Shown: positions 1-8,732, counted from the first letter of the stretch. The stretch is 64,000 nt of DNA from Vibrio amylolyticus (GCF_023145695.1 NZ_JAJHVV010000011.1:1-64000), one strand, 5' to 3'. Numbers and translations are program-made. Notes: a model not told the origin generated them from the sequence alone.

Positions 1-86
1 TTTTTGCTATGCATTTCGTTTTGTGTTTAAGGTGGCCTTCTGAGACATCGGTATTGCGTTGCTCACACCTTAATAGGGCGTTATGT
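1..86 (+). other. attC (VCR-like) recombination site, left part cut by window edge
   Basis: The segment ends in CACCTTAATAGGGCGTTATG, which matches the 3' half of Vibrio superintegron repeats, with the crossover core G/TTATGT at 80-86. The left part of the site lies outside the window. The gene that follows begins within a few bases of the core, as usual for a cassette. Because the attC closes the preceding cassette, the integrase gene should lie to the left. Confidence 0.75.
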
Positions 87-843
87 GTCCGAAGAGCTCA
101 CAATTATCGAGAGTAAGATGAAATTGATTCGAAATATGAAAGACTCGCTTTTGAATGCAGGTGAAGCGTCAAAGGAGCTCTGTCAGGCTGCAGAGTCTTC
201 AATAGATATCTTCATTGAAAGTGAAGTCTTGTCGGAAGTCCCATTCGTAGAGTATGCGTTCTCAATAAAGAATGCATATGATAAATACCAAGTCGCAAAG
301 GTAAAAAGAAACTATGCTAACTTTATCAAGTCTGCATCCACTCTAAATTCGGAAGAAGCCCTATATTTCACCGGTCAGATATTTGCTAATACTGAGCAGG
401 CAGAAGAAGCAGCTGAAACCATTTTTGAAATCATTACTTCTGCAGAGCGCCCAATCCAGGCTGAAATACTTGGACGCCTTTGTGTTAGTTTTGCTAAGGG
501 TAAAATCGATCTGAATGAGTTTAACTCGTTAATGCATATTATATGTGCTGCAACAGTTCCTGCCCTTAGAGCGATGCAAGGACTAATGAACTTATATAGC
601 AATCAAGTAAGAACCTATTATCAACGTTCAAAGCCATATATAGCTCAATTATCCTCTGTTGGTTTAGCTGTTAACTCAAGTAAATCAAACGGTTGGGAAC
701 TGACAGAGCTAGGAATTCAACTAGCTTCATTTGGTTTTGGGCTTACGCTATATCAAGCTGATGGCAAATTGTATGAAATGCCAACAGAACTTAGTGAGTC
801 GAACGAATTTCTAGTCTTCGAAGGTGACGAAGAAAACACATAA
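85..843 (+). CDS. integron cassette protein of unknown function
   Basis: This 252-residue protein is not recognised as a named family. It lies between two VCR-like attC sites in cassette orientation, so it is a mobile cassette gene. The protein looks soluble: a helical N-terminal half holds acidic and Lys-rich segments around residues 50-85, and the C-terminal third has short hydrophobic stretches and an acidic tail. There is no signal peptide. The GTG start at 85 overlaps the attC core and has no Shine-Dalgarno sequence; an in-frame ATG at 118 behind GAGAG is an alternative start. It is AT-rich compared with the metabolic genes that follow, which suits a transferred gene. Many Vibrio cassette genes are toxins, antitoxins or phage-defence proteins, but nothing here proves that role. 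Confidence 0.7.
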   Translation: MSEELTIIESKMKLIRNMKDSLLNAGEASKELCQAAESSIDIFIESEVLSEVPFVEYAFSIKNAYDKYQVAKVKRNYANFIKSASTLNSEEALYFTGQIFANTEQAEEAAETIFEIITSAERPIQAEILGRLCVSFAKGKIDLNEFNSLMHIICAATVPALRAMQGLMNLYSNQVRTYYQRSKPYIAQLSSVGLAVNSSKSNGWELTELGIQLASFGFGLTLYQADGKLYEMPTELSESNEFLVFEGDEENT

Positions 844-962
844 CATAGCGTTTAAGACAGATTCGCAACGCTCGGCACTTTGAGTTGAATCGGCTTTAAT
901 TTTTAAGGTGTAGTGGATTAGATTGGTGGTTAGGTTTTTCACCAATTAATAAGGTGCTATGT
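841..962 (+). other. attC (VCR-like) site with altered core, probable last site of the array
   Basis: It begins at the cassette stop codon with TAACATAGCGTTTAAGACAG followed by ATTCGCAACGC, typical of the 5' half of Vibrio repeats. It ends 122 bases later with AATTAATAAGGTGCTATGT. The ends are complementary (ACATAGC with GCTATGT), as expected for a folded attC. The crossover core reads GCTATGT at 956-962 instead of GTTATGT, a change in the normally invariant GTT, so recombination here may be impaired. Confidence 0.72.
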
Positions 963-984
963 ACTTTACGGAAATCATCACTTT

Positions 985-1590
985 ATGGATATAAACACTG
1001 ATATTTGGCGTCAATATTACGAAAAGGCACTTACTCGTCTACACTCAAAACGTACTGAGTTCGCAGTTCGGCTTAATGAATCAAACCTCAAGGTAGCCAC
1101 AGACTGCGGTTGCGGGACAGGGAGTGATGTCGAGTATTTAGAACAGCAGGGGTATCAAGTTCATGGCTTCGATATTAATCCTGATTCCGTTGCTATTTGT
1201 AGAGACAGATTTAGGTCAAAGCCATTAGTGAATATCGCAGAGTCTTCGTTTGAATCGTTCGACTATCCGAAATCTGGGGTAGTTATCGCAAACTCAAGCC
1301 TGTTCTTCGCAGACCCTGACCAATTTGAAGTGACCTGGAGCAACATCAAATCTTCAATTGAAGTAGGTGGGGTGTTTGTCGGTGACTTCATGGGCTTTAA
1401 AGACAGTTGGGCCGAAAACTATCGAAGCCCTACGACACCGTTAACGGAATCTGAGGTCATGAGCTTGTTCACTGAATTTGAAATCGTTAGGTTTTTTGAA
1501 CGTGATGAAGAAGCGAAGACTTCACTAGGTAGAATGAAGCATTGGCACACATATTATGTTGTCGCGATAAAACGCACACACCTACAATAG
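985..1590 (+). CDS. class I SAM-dependent methyltransferase
   Basis: This 201-residue protein has a Rossmann-type methyltransferase fold. Motif I is DCGCGTG (residues 40-46) and the acidic residue that binds the SAM ribose is D63 in GFDIN. A hydrophobic strand (VVIANSSLFF) sits at the motif IV position. Its overall form resembles small TehB/UbiG-like methyltransferases, but the substrate cannot be inferred. It lies directly behind the degenerate attC and has no attC of its own; its stop is three bases from the convergent LysR gene. It is therefore either a former cassette fixed at the array end or the first chromosomal gene beyond it. No strong Shine-Dalgarno sequence is visible before the ATG. 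Confidence 0.85.
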   Translation: MDINTDIWRQYYEKALTRLHSKRTEFAVRLNESNLKVATDCGCGTGSDVEYLEQQGYQVHGFDINPDSVAICRDRFRSKPLVNIAESSFESFDYPKSGVVIANSSLFFADPDQFEVTWSNIKSSIEVGGVFVGDFMGFKDSWAENYRSPTTPLTESEVMSLFTEFEIVRFFERDEEAKTSLGRMKHWHTYYVVAIKRTHLQ

Positions 1591-1593
1591 AAA

Positions 1594-2505
1594 TCAGGGT
1601 TCAAGGTGCTTCTTGCACTGAATACGAAGTTCATCTCTCAATAATAGAATCGCAGGCGTCACCTGTTGTCTATTCGGACAAATAAGCCACAAACTGGTTG
1701 GGGAGACTACATAATCAGGTAGTAATTCAACTAACCTGTTTTGTTTTAAATCACGAAGCATATCTAGGCGGGATTTCAACGCAACTCCCTTCCCAGCCAC
1801 GCACCAACGACGAACAATCTCACTATCATCGCAGCGGTGGTTTCCTCTTACCTTAACCTTAATTTCTCGGGATGAAGGTTCATCGGCTTTAGAATGGAAC
1901 ACCCATTGATCGAACTGCGTTGTCCCAAGCCGATACAATAAACAGTTGTGCTCTAGCAGTTCTGTAGGCAGGGCGGGTTGTCCGTGTCGAGCGATGTAGT
2001 CAGGGGAAGCACAAACGACTCGTTGTACATCGGCAATCTTAAACGCAACCATCGACGAATCTTCTGGTTGCCCGTAGCGCAGCGCCACATCAATTCTATC
2101 TTGATATAAATTGGCCACAGAATCGCTGATGGTCAAATCTAAACTCAATTTAGGGTGAGTATCCATAATCGAGTCAAGCCAAGGCAATACAACATTACGA
2201 CCAAGGTCAGACGACACGGATAAACGTAACTTACCTGCGACTTCACCCCGCATCTCTAATAACGAAGCTTTAGCGTGATCCAACGATTGCAACGCACTTC
2301 TACAGTGCGATAAAAAGCGTTCACCTTCTTCAGTGATACGTAACTGCCTAGTGGAACGTACGAATAACTCCACGCCAAGCTCGCGCTCTAACCTTTTTAT
2401 CGCGGCGCTGGCAGCTGCAGGGCTCAAGTCAAGCTTTGTCGCGGCTTTGGTTATGCTCAATAAATCCGCAGTTGCAACAAATAGAGTGAGGTCATTGGTC
2501 TGCAT
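1594..2505 (-). CDS. LysR family transcriptional regulator
   Basis: This 303-residue LysR-type regulator has an N-terminal winged helix-turn-helix (about residues 3-62, with AATKLDLSPAAASAAIKRLE as recognition region) and a periplasmic-binding-like effector domain. It is transcribed divergently from the quinone-oxidoreductase-like gene that starts at 2636, the classic layout for a LysR regulator and its target. The intergenic stretch of about 130 bases should hold both promoters. The C-terminal region fits the subgroup that controls oxidoreductases of this kind. The inducing compound is unknown. Confidence 0.93.
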   Translation of the reverse strand: MQTNDLTLFVATADLLSITKAATKLDLSPAAASAAIKRLERELGVELFVRSTRQLRITEEGERFLSHCRSALQSLDHAKASLLEMRGEVAGKLRLSVSSDLGRNVVLPWLDSIMDTHPKLSLDLTISDSVANLYQDRIDVALRYGQPEDSSMVAFKIADVQRVVCASPDYIARHGQPALPTELLEHNCLLYRLGTTQFDQWVFHSKADEPSSREIKVKVRGNHRCDDSEIVRRWCVAGKGVALKSRLDMLRDLKQNRLVELLPDYVVSPTSLWLICPNRQQVTPAILLLRDELRIQCKKHLEP

Positions 2506-2635
2506 GGTACGCCTATTATCAAAATACTTTTGATAAAGATTATAGTATTGCTGTGTTTTTGTTTGAGTTGGAATCCACTATTGTGAGTTGTAGAGCAAAA
2601 CGAACCCTAATGAACACAATAATAGGATGTTAACC

Positions 2636-3664
2636 ATGAAAGCAGTTGGATACCAAAAGTCATTACCCATTGATAACGCAAATTCCCTAATCGATATCGA
2701 GTTGTCTGTTCCTCAACCATCAGAACGTGATTTGTTGGTGAAGGTTAACGCTATTTCTGTCAACCCTGTAGACACTAAAATCCGTACACGCAATCAGCCA
2801 GATGAAGGGCAGCATAAAGTATTAGGTTGGGATGCAGTCGGAGAGGTTGTTGCAGTGGGTAGCCTTGTCGAACATTACAAAGTGGGTGATGCCGTCTGGT
2901 ATGCGGGAGACATCAATCGTCCTGGCGCAAACTCTGAATTCCATTTGGTTGATGAGCGTGTTGCAGGTAAAAAACCAACGAGCTTAAGTGATGCTCAAGC
3001 TGCTGCTTTACCTCTTACAGCGATTACTGCATGGGAATTACTGTTTGAGCGCTTTAAATTTACACCCACGCCTAACACTACAACGGATGATTCTGTCAGG
3101 CTTTTGATCATCGGCGCAGCAGGAGGGGTTGGTTCTATATTGACTCAACTGGCGAAAAAGCTGACCAATGCAACGGTCATTGGCACAGCGTCTAGAGTAG
3201 AAAGCCAGAACTGGTTAGCCGAACTGGGCGCAGACCATACTATCGATCACACGAAAGCCTTTGCGCCTCAGTTAGAAGCATTAGGCATCGACAACGTTAC
3301 GCATGTTATCAGCCTGAATCAGACCCAAGACCACTTTGACCAATGTATGGAAATACTAGCCCCTCAGGGTGACTTTGCATTGATTGATGATCCGTCAGAG
3401 CCGTTGGATGTGATGAAACTGAAAGCTAAGTCTCTCTCTCTTCACTTTGAGTTGATGTTCACTCGTACTCTGTTTCAAACGGAAGACATGGATCAGCAAC
3501 GTCAATTGCTCAACGCAGTGTCAACGTTGATTGACGATGGCGAGATAATCACAACGCTAGGGCAGCATTTCGGAATAATCAATGCTGAGAATTTGCGTCG
3601 AGCACACGCATTGCTTGAGTCGGGTAAATCGATTGGCAAAGTGGTGCTAGAAGGATTTGAATAA
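2636..3664 (+). CDS. zinc-independent alcohol dehydrogenase / quinone oxidoreductase family protein
   Basis: This 342-residue medium-chain dehydrogenase/reductase has a GroES-like N-terminal domain with the SVNPVDTKIR motif and an NAD(P)-binding Rossmann domain with GAAGGVGSIL near residue 160. The Cys/His zinc ligands of true alcohol dehydrogenases are absent, which places it with zeta-crystallin-like quinone or enone reductases. The start at 2636 is preferred over ATG 2627 because AGGA lies about eight bases upstream and the family begins MKAVGY. It is probably controlled by the divergent LysR gene and ends at a strong terminator. The physiological substrate is unknown. Confidence 0.9.
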   Translation: MKAVGYQKSLPIDNANSLIDIELSVPQPSERDLLVKVNAISVNPVDTKIRTRNQPDEGQHKVLGWDAVGEVVAVGSLVEHYKVGDAVWYAGDINRPGANSEFHLVDERVAGKKPTSLSDAQAAALPLTAITAWELLFERFKFTPTPNTTTDDSVRLLIIGAAGGVGSILTQLAKKLTNATVIGTASRVESQNWLAELGADHTIDHTKAFAPQLEALGIDNVTHVISLNQTQDHFDQCMEILAPQGDFALIDDPSEPLDVMKLKAKSLSLHFELMFTRTLFQTEDMDQQRQLLNAVSTLIDDGEIITTLGQHFGIINAENLRRAHALLESGKSIGKVVLEGFE

Positions 3665-3693
3665 AAAGAGTATTGAAAATACTTTAAACGTTT

Positions 3694-3729
3694 AAAAATA
3701 CGGCAAGCCATTGGCTTGCCGTATTTTTC
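3694..3729. terminator. bidirectional rho-independent terminator
   Basis: A perfect 16-base stem, AAAAATACGGCAAGCC paired with GGCTTGCCGTATTTTT, surrounds a three-base loop with A/T runs on both sides. It sits between the convergent dehydrogenase gene and the ABC permease gene and can serve both. Confidence 0.93.
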
Positions 3730-3762
3730 TAAGTATTGAATCTAAATAAAACAGTGAATGGC

Positions 3763-4806
3763 TTAGCTATTCACCTTCTTACGACTGACTAAGTGATTTG
3801 AAGCGGCCGCCGCCAATAGCGCAGCACCGATAACTAAGGTTTGATAGTACGCAGGAACAAGGGTCAGCATACCAACAGTGAGTGTCATGATGATAAGTGC
3901 ACCAACGAAAGAGCGTAGCACTTTACCTTCACCGCCACTAAACGCAGTACCACCAATCAATACGACTAAAATAGCAGTTAGCTCCATACCATCGCCAGAT
4001 AGTGGATCACCGATGGACATAAAACTCGCTCGGGCAATGCCAGCTAAAGAAGCGCAAGCCCCAACGATAGCGTATAAGCTAAAGACGACTAACCCTGTTT
4101 TAATACCGGATAGCTTGGCTGCTGTTGGGTTGCCCCCTGTAGCCGCGGCGTATTTTCCAAGTAGTGAGCGATTTTGTAGCAAGATGAGAAAAGCCGTCAC
4201 CCCGACGGCTACCCAAAAGGCCATTGGTAATCCCATTAATACCGCATCTCGTCCATAGTCATTAAACCAACCTGGCATTTTCATATCGCCCATTGATTTA
4301 ATCGCAGAGACACCATCTTCAACCAACAATAGCGCCACACCTTTATACAAACTCAACGTAATCAAGGTTGCTATAACAGGGGTAATTCCAAACTTCACGA
4401 CTAACAATCCGTTAAATGCCCCGAGTAAAACCCCACAGAACACGGTAATAGAAAAGGCTGCCCAAAATGGTACACCATTAATCGCGAGCAGGGCGTAGAT
4501 AACAGCACTTAACCCCATGGTGCTTCCTACGGAAAGGTCGATATAACCTGAGATCATCAATAAAGTAAATGCCCCAGCTAGCACCAAGATTGGCGCAGAC
4601 ACACGTAAAATATTGATGATGTTTTTCTTATAAAGAAAGTTGCCGCGTTCGAACAGCGCATACTGTTCTAAGTTAACACTACTAAGAAAAATCACGATCG
4701 CAGCTAATACAAAGTAAATGTAGTAATTGAGAACAAACTTAGACACTTGGTTACCAAAGCTCGACGGTGTGTTTAACACTTTTGTTGAATCAGACATGAC
4801 GTTCAC
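3763..4806 (-). CDS. sugar ABC transporter permease (RbsC family), second permease
   Basis: This 347-residue integral membrane protein of the BPD_transp_2/RbsC family is the last gene of the importer operon. About nine or ten hydrophobic segments are visible, with the conserved GYIDLSVGSTMGLS and GGTAFSGGEGKV stretches typical of ribose/galactose-type permeases. It lies 17 bases behind the first permease gene and should pair with it as the membrane channel for the ATPase encoded at 5846-7357. It is paralogous to the other permease but clearly diverged, which suggests a heterodimeric channel as in LsrC/LsrD. Confidence 0.93.
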   Translation of the reverse strand: MNVMSDSTKVLNTPSSFGNQVSKFVLNYYIYFVLAAIVIFLSSVNLEQYALFERGNFLYKKNIINILRVSAPILVLAGAFTLLMISGYIDLSVGSTMGLSAVIYALLAINGVPFWAAFSITVFCGVLLGAFNGLLVVKFGITPVIATLITLSLYKGVALLLVEDGVSAIKSMGDMKMPGWFNDYGRDAVLMGLPMAFWVAVGVTAFLILLQNRSLLGKYAAATGGNPTAAKLSGIKTGLVVFSLYAIVGACASLAGIARASFMSIGDPLSGDGMELTAILVVLIGGTAFSGGEGKVLRSFVGALIIMTLTVGMLTLVPAYYQTLVIGAALLAAAASNHLVSRKKVNS

Positions 4807-4823
4807 CTATTGATTTACTTCGG

Positions 4824-5852
4824 TTATTTACTGCGAAGGGACAACGCCCACGTTTGAGCTGTAATAGCTAAAAACACTGCGACGGCCCTTAATATAAATT
4901 GCCAGTCGGGTGACAAGGTGAGGCCAGTGGCTGCTGATGTCACCACCGCAAGTATGATGGCGCCAAAGAACATACCGATGACAGAACCAAACCCGCCTGC
5001 AATCGCGATGCCTCCGAGAAGTGCGATAACTAACGCATCGAACTCCATAAGTAGGCCACGATTAGAGAAGCCAGATTTGAACTCAGAAGAGAGCAGTATT
5101 CCGACTATCCCTGCGACTAAAGCGCTAAATAGATACAAGTAGGTAATGTGTTTCGCGTTATCAATACCTGATAATTTCGCCGCTTCAGGGTTCGCGCCAA
5201 TCCAATAGGTGATGCGTCCGAAAACGGTTTTACGTTCAATAAAAATGGCCGCTAAAAAGAGAAGAAGCATGAAAAGAACAGGGAACTGCATAGACGTGCC
5301 GAACACTTTTAAACTGCCCAAGACACCAAACTCAGAAGGTAAATTGGTGTTTCGTTGTGAGCCCTGAGTAATCACTTGGGCGATTCCTCTGGCTACCATC
5401 ATTGTTCCTAACGTGACAATGATAGAAGGGATACGAAATCGAACAACGAAAAGGGCGTTTAACCCACCAATGAGTAGTGCGCCTAACAATGCACCAACAA
5501 TCGCCATCCAATAAGGTAAACCCAATCCAGACGATAGAGTCGAGGCACCAGTGACTGATTGAGCAAACCATACCGATAGAACACCTGATAGGGCGACGAT
5601 ACCACCAACAGAAAGGTCGAAATTACCCGAAATAAGCAAAAACGAGACGCCAACGCCGAGTGAAATCACAGCCCAGTTATTGGTGACCAAGTTCAACATG
5701 TTCTGGACTTGAAAAAAGTTAGGCACCAAGACGGACGCGACCAAAAATAACCCAACGGCGACAAAGGCGACTAATAGCGTAATGTACATTTGATCACTGA
5801 CCCTGCGATGTTGCACAGGTGAGTGATTTAACTTAATGGAAGTATTTAACAT
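4824..5852 (-). CDS. sugar ABC transporter permease (RbsC family), first permease
   Basis: This 342-residue RbsC-type permease has multiple transmembrane helices. The family motifs GNFDLSVGGIVALSG and LGGIAIAGGFGSV are visible. Its start overlaps the end of the ATPase gene by seven bases, so the two are probably translationally coupled. With the following permease it would form the channel that imports the sugar or polyol captured by the binding protein. The exact substrate cannot be read from the permease. Confidence 0.93.
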   Translation of the reverse strand: MLNTSIKLNHSPVQHRRVSDQMYITLLVAFVAVGLFLVASVLVPNFFQVQNMLNLVTNNWAVISLGVGVSFLLISGNFDLSVGGIVALSGVLSVWFAQSVTGASTLSSGLGLPYWMAIVGALLGALLIGGLNALFVVRFRIPSIIVTLGTMMVARGIAQVITQGSQRNTNLPSEFGVLGSLKVFGTSMQFPVLFMLLLFLAAIFIERKTVFGRITYWIGANPEAAKLSGIDNAKHITYLYLFSALVAGIVGILLSSEFKSGFSNRGLLMEFDALVIALLGGIAIAGGFGSVIGMFFGAIILAVVTSAATGLTLSPDWQFILRAVAVFLAITAQTWALSLRSK

Positions 5853-7357
5853 ACCGCCTCCTCAAGGCCACCAGTGGCCGCGTTTAATATGTGGTTTGTA
5901 TCGACGTCTGGCCCATTTTTAATCTCAGAGACTAATGAACCGTCATAAAGTAGGAATAAGCGATCGCAGACACCGAGTATTTCTTCGAGTTCTGTTGAAA
6001 ATACCGCGACAGAGTTACCGTCATTGGCGAGGCTTTTAACGAGATCGTAAATCTCAGTCTTAGCACCCACATCGACGCCGCGTGTTGGCTCATCGAGCAG
6101 TAGTAACTTGGCTTGGGAGAATAAACATTTCGCGATGACGATCTTTTGTTGGTTTCCGCCAGAGAGTTTTTCAGCGGGCTTTTCAATTGAGCTGGTGGCT
6201 ATGGAGAGCTTTTCAACGTAATCATTAGCGGCGTTTAGTTCATCATCCGCTTTGAATACGCCCAAATCTGACATTCTTGGTAAGTTCATTACCGGAATGT
6301 TTTCGCGAATAGTTAAGCTAGTAAAAAGCCCTTGCGTTCTACGCTCTTCGGGTACTAACGCGATACCTGCGGCGAGTGATTCTTTAGGGGACTGGCCGAT
6401 CTCTTCGCCATTGAGTTTAATGCTGCCTGTTACTTTATCTGCGCCAAAAATAGCTCTTGCGATTTCTGTCTTTCCTGCGCCAACAAGGCCATAGAAGCCG
6501 ACGATTTCTCCCTTATTAATATTGAAAGAGACATTTTTAAGTCGGTGGTTATTAAGGTTGTGAACCGACAGAAACACCTCATCAGTAACGGTGTCACGAG
6601 GAGTGTAATCATGATAGATGGTTCGGCCGATCATCATGTCGATGAGTTCAGCGCGACCTTCTACGTCAGAAATAGGTTTGGTTGCGATATGTTGACCGTC
6701 TCTCATGACGGTAACGGTGTCACCTAGCGATAGTATTTCATCAAGCTTATGAGAGATGTAGATAACGGTGACATTTTGAGCTTGAAGGCGGCGAATTACC
6801 GTGAAGAGCCGTTCAACCTCGCGCTCAGATAAAGCGGCGGTTGGCTCATCCATAATAATGATGTTAGCACCAGAAGAGGCAGCGCGAGCGATTTCCATAA
6901 TCTGCTTTTGCGCGACACCTAGCGTCGAGACTCTAGCGTAGGGATCAATTGAAGGCTCAATTGTTGCTAACGTACGGATCATTCTCTCTTCTAAGTCGGA
7001 TTTTATTAGAAACCCAAATCTACTTTTTTCCATACCCAAGGTTAGGTTCTCAAGTACAGTCAGTTCGTCAACAACATGTAACTCTTGAAAAAGGGTAGCA
7101 ATACCGGATTCTCTAGCGGATTGTGTTCCTTTTGGGCGATACGGTTGGCCGTTTACTTTCATGGTGCCCCGAGTCGGCTTGATAGCGCCTGTGATCATTT
7201 TCACCAGTGTCGACTTACCCGCACCATTTTCGCCGATTAAACAATGCACTGTACCGTGTTCAATTGAAAAGCTGACATCGTTAACCGCCCGCACCCCGGG
7301 GTAGTCTTTAATGAGCCCTTGAATTGAAAGAACAGAAGTAGAATTTTGACTATTCAA
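5846..7357 (-). CDS. sugar ABC transporter ATP-binding protein (RbsA/MglA type)
   Basis: This 503-residue protein has two fused ATPase domains, as in RbsA, MglA, XylG and LsrA. The first domain has Walker A GENGAGKST (42-50) and Walker B IIIMDEPTAAL. The second has the degenerate Walker A GLVGAGKTE usual for this family, signature LSGGNQQK and Walker B LLLDEPTRGVD. It lies downstream of the binding-protein gene, separated by about 170 bases with a stable hairpin, and upstream of both permease genes. It energises import across the inner membrane. Confidence 0.95.
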   Translation of the reverse strand: MNSQNSTSVLSIQGLIKDYPGVRAVNDVSFSIEHGTVHCLIGENGAGKSTLVKMITGAIKPTRGTMKVNGQPYRPKGTQSARESGIATLFQELHVVDELTVLENLTLGMEKSRFGFLIKSDLEERMIRTLATIEPSIDPYARVSTLGVAQKQIMEIARAASSGANIIIMDEPTAALSEREVERLFTVIRRLQAQNVTVIYISHKLDEILSLGDTVTVMRDGQHIATKPISDVEGRAELIDMMIGRTIYHDYTPRDTVTDEVFLSVHNLNNHRLKNVSFNINKGEIVGFYGLVGAGKTEIARAIFGADKVTGSIKLNGEEIGQSPKESLAAGIALVPEERRTQGLFTSLTIRENIPVMNLPRMSDLGVFKADDELNAANDYVEKLSIATSSIEKPAEKLSGGNQQKIVIAKCLFSQAKLLLLDEPTRGVDVGAKTEIYDLVKSLANDGNSVAVFSTELEEILGVCDRLFLLYDGSLVSEIKNGPDVDTNHILNAATGGLEEAVC

Positions 7358-7469
7358 GATGATCTCTCCTTTGGTTGTTGGTTCTTCAAAACTGATGAGT
7401 CAGTGTTGGTAATACAGTTGAAGTGACCATTCCTTGTCTATGAGATTTGAATCTAATTTCAGTTAACAA

Positions 7470-7494
7470 GCGGCTTAACGCTTCATTAAGCCGC
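7470..7494 (-). other. intercistronic stem-loop between binding-protein and ATPase genes
   Basis: A perfect nine-base stem, GCGGCTTAA with TTAAGCCGC, surrounds a seven-base loop. On the transcribed minus strand it is followed only by TTGTTAA, so it is a weak terminator. Such hairpins behind binding-protein genes commonly stabilise the upstream message or allow partial termination, so that binding protein exceeds the membrane components. Confidence 0.75.
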
Positions 7495-7527
7495 CATTGG
7501 TTTTCACTAAGTGATTAATTAGTGATG

Positions 7528-8553
7528 TTAGTTACTAAATTGAGCTTCTAGCCATTGCTCTGCATCAGGCTTTGGCATTGACCAATAAGAGATGGTGTAA
7601 GCCTTGTAGAAGAACTCTTCTGCTTCAGCGCTACTTGGCGCTACTTTTTCATTGATTACGTCCATAACCAAGTCGATACGTCCGCGTGCTGTTTCAACAG
7701 GTGGAAGACCCATTGATAGCTTCAGGCTTGAGTCAGGATCGTAAATTTGGTCAAACTCAACCGAGTCAAAGTCGACGCTTGCCACAATTTCAGTGTGAGG
7801 TTTACCATCTTTAAACTTACCTCGGCCAAGCTGAGACAACGCAGCCATCGTACCTACTGTTAAGTTAGAGGCCTCAGAATAGATAAGGTTAACTTCTGGC
7901 TGTTGGGTCAAAAGGTCTACGACTATCTGTTTTGCGGCTTCTTGACCGCCACTTGCATCAAGGGCACCTAGGTTCTTCGCGGTAGGATCAACGGATAAAA
8001 CGCCTTCAGCAAATGGGTTAGTACGGCCTGAACTCACTTCTGTATGGTTTGGCCAACCTAGCTGAACCATCACAATTGGTTTATCTGGGTTTGCTTCTTT
8101 CCACGTTTTTGCCATTTGTGCGCCCATATCAAACGACACTGTCGCCTCGTCGCTACGTGCTGTTGGAATGCCCGTATCGGTAATTGGGCTAAAGAACGAA
8201 GTCATCGCGATGTTCTCTTCAAGTGCTTCTTTCACACCTGGTGTAGCGGCTTCGCCATCCCAAATGTGCAGTGATGCACCATCAAATGCGCCAGCTGCAA
8301 CTTGATCTACGTTTTGTGTCATTACCGCTGAATCGGCTTTGCCATCGAAGATAACCACTTCCGCGCCGTACTTCTCTTTGGCGTAGCGTTTCGCTTCGGT
8401 TGCTTGAGATTGGTGGAAAACATTCGACAAGTCTGAAACGAAAAATGCAATTCGTTCATTTGCCTGTGTCGTAGCAGCAAGGCTTGAAGCAACAAGAATA
8501 CTTGTAGCGATAAGTCCTTTATTAAAAATCTTTTTTAATGTTACTGACTTCAT
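7528..8553 (-). CDS. periplasmic sugar-binding protein of ABC transporter (RbsB-like)
   Basis: This 341-residue type I periplasmic binding protein of the Peripla_BP_4 family is the first gene of the importer operon. The start at 8553 is chosen because GGAG sits just upstream and a signal peptide follows at once: KK near residue 7, a hydrophobic core, and likely cleavage after TQA at residue 31. The mature protein begins NERIAFFVSDLSNVFH, the usual first strand of RbsB-like proteins. It would capture the substrate in the periplasm. The sequence looks RbsB-like rather than LsrB-like. Its promoter region carries the island's two types of inverted repeat. Confidence 0.93.
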   Translation of the reverse strand: MKSVTLKKIFNKGLIATSILVASSLAATTQANERIAFFVSDLSNVFHQSQATEAKRYAKEKYGAEVVIFDGKADSAVMTQNVDQVAAGAFDGASLHIWDGEAATPGVKEALEENIAMTSFFSPITDTGIPTARSDEATVSFDMGAQMAKTWKEANPDKPIVMVQLGWPNHTEVSSGRTNPFAEGVLSVDPTAKNLGALDASGGQEAAKQIVVDLLTQQPEVNLIYSEASNLTVGTMAALSQLGRGKFKDGKPHTEIVASVDFDSVEFDQIYDPDSSLKLSMGLPPVETARGRIDLVMDVINEKVAPSSAEAEEFFYKAYTISYWSMPKPDAEQWLEAQFSN

Positions 8554-8618
8554 GATCTTCTCCATTTGTATTGGGTATTCACTTGTTGTTATCACTAATT
8601 TGAATTTTCTTTCAAACG

Positions 8619-8634
8619 GTGAAATGTATTTCAC
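8619..8634. promoter_or_regulatory. candidate IclR-type operator TGAAA-N4-TTTCA, copy 1
   Basis: GTGAAATGTATTTCAC is a perfect 16-base palindrome 66 bases upstream of the binding-protein start. The TGAAA-N4-TTTCA core resembles KdgR/IclR-type operators and recurs at 8800-8813 and before the IclR gene at 23303-23318. Assignment to the IclR proteins of this island is inferred. Confidence 0.6.
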
Positions 8635-8674
8635 GTGTTAAAAGGTAGTGAATGAAAATTAGACGGTCAATCTC

Positions 8675-8699
8675 ATATTGATACATTACGTATCAATAT
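8675..8699. promoter_or_regulatory. island operator GATAC-N5-GTATC, copy 1
   Basis: ATATTGATAC and GTATCAATAT are perfect ten-base arms around the spacer ATTAC. The same core with the same spacer length occurs at 8733-8759 (one mismatch), 15232-15246 and 26025-26053, all before genes of the carbohydrate island. The divergent SorC regulator is the most likely binder, by position. Confidence 0.72.
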
Positions 8700-8705
8700 T
8701 GTTAT

Positions 8706-8723
8706 AAATGTGATCTTTCGCAA
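8706..8723. promoter_or_regulatory. possible CRP half-site between the two inner operators
   Basis: AAATGTGATCT has a perfect CRP left half (TGTGA at 8709-8713), but the right half GCAAC is poor. Cyclic-AMP control of a sugar importer would be expected; the sequence support is weak. Confidence 0.25.
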
Positions 8724-8732
8724 CAAAGCAAC

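Noticed and set aside
3878..4258. 126-codon open frame on the plus strand
   Set aside because: It runs antisense inside the permease gene; the Pro/Ser-rich composition is typical of antisense frames of membrane proteins.
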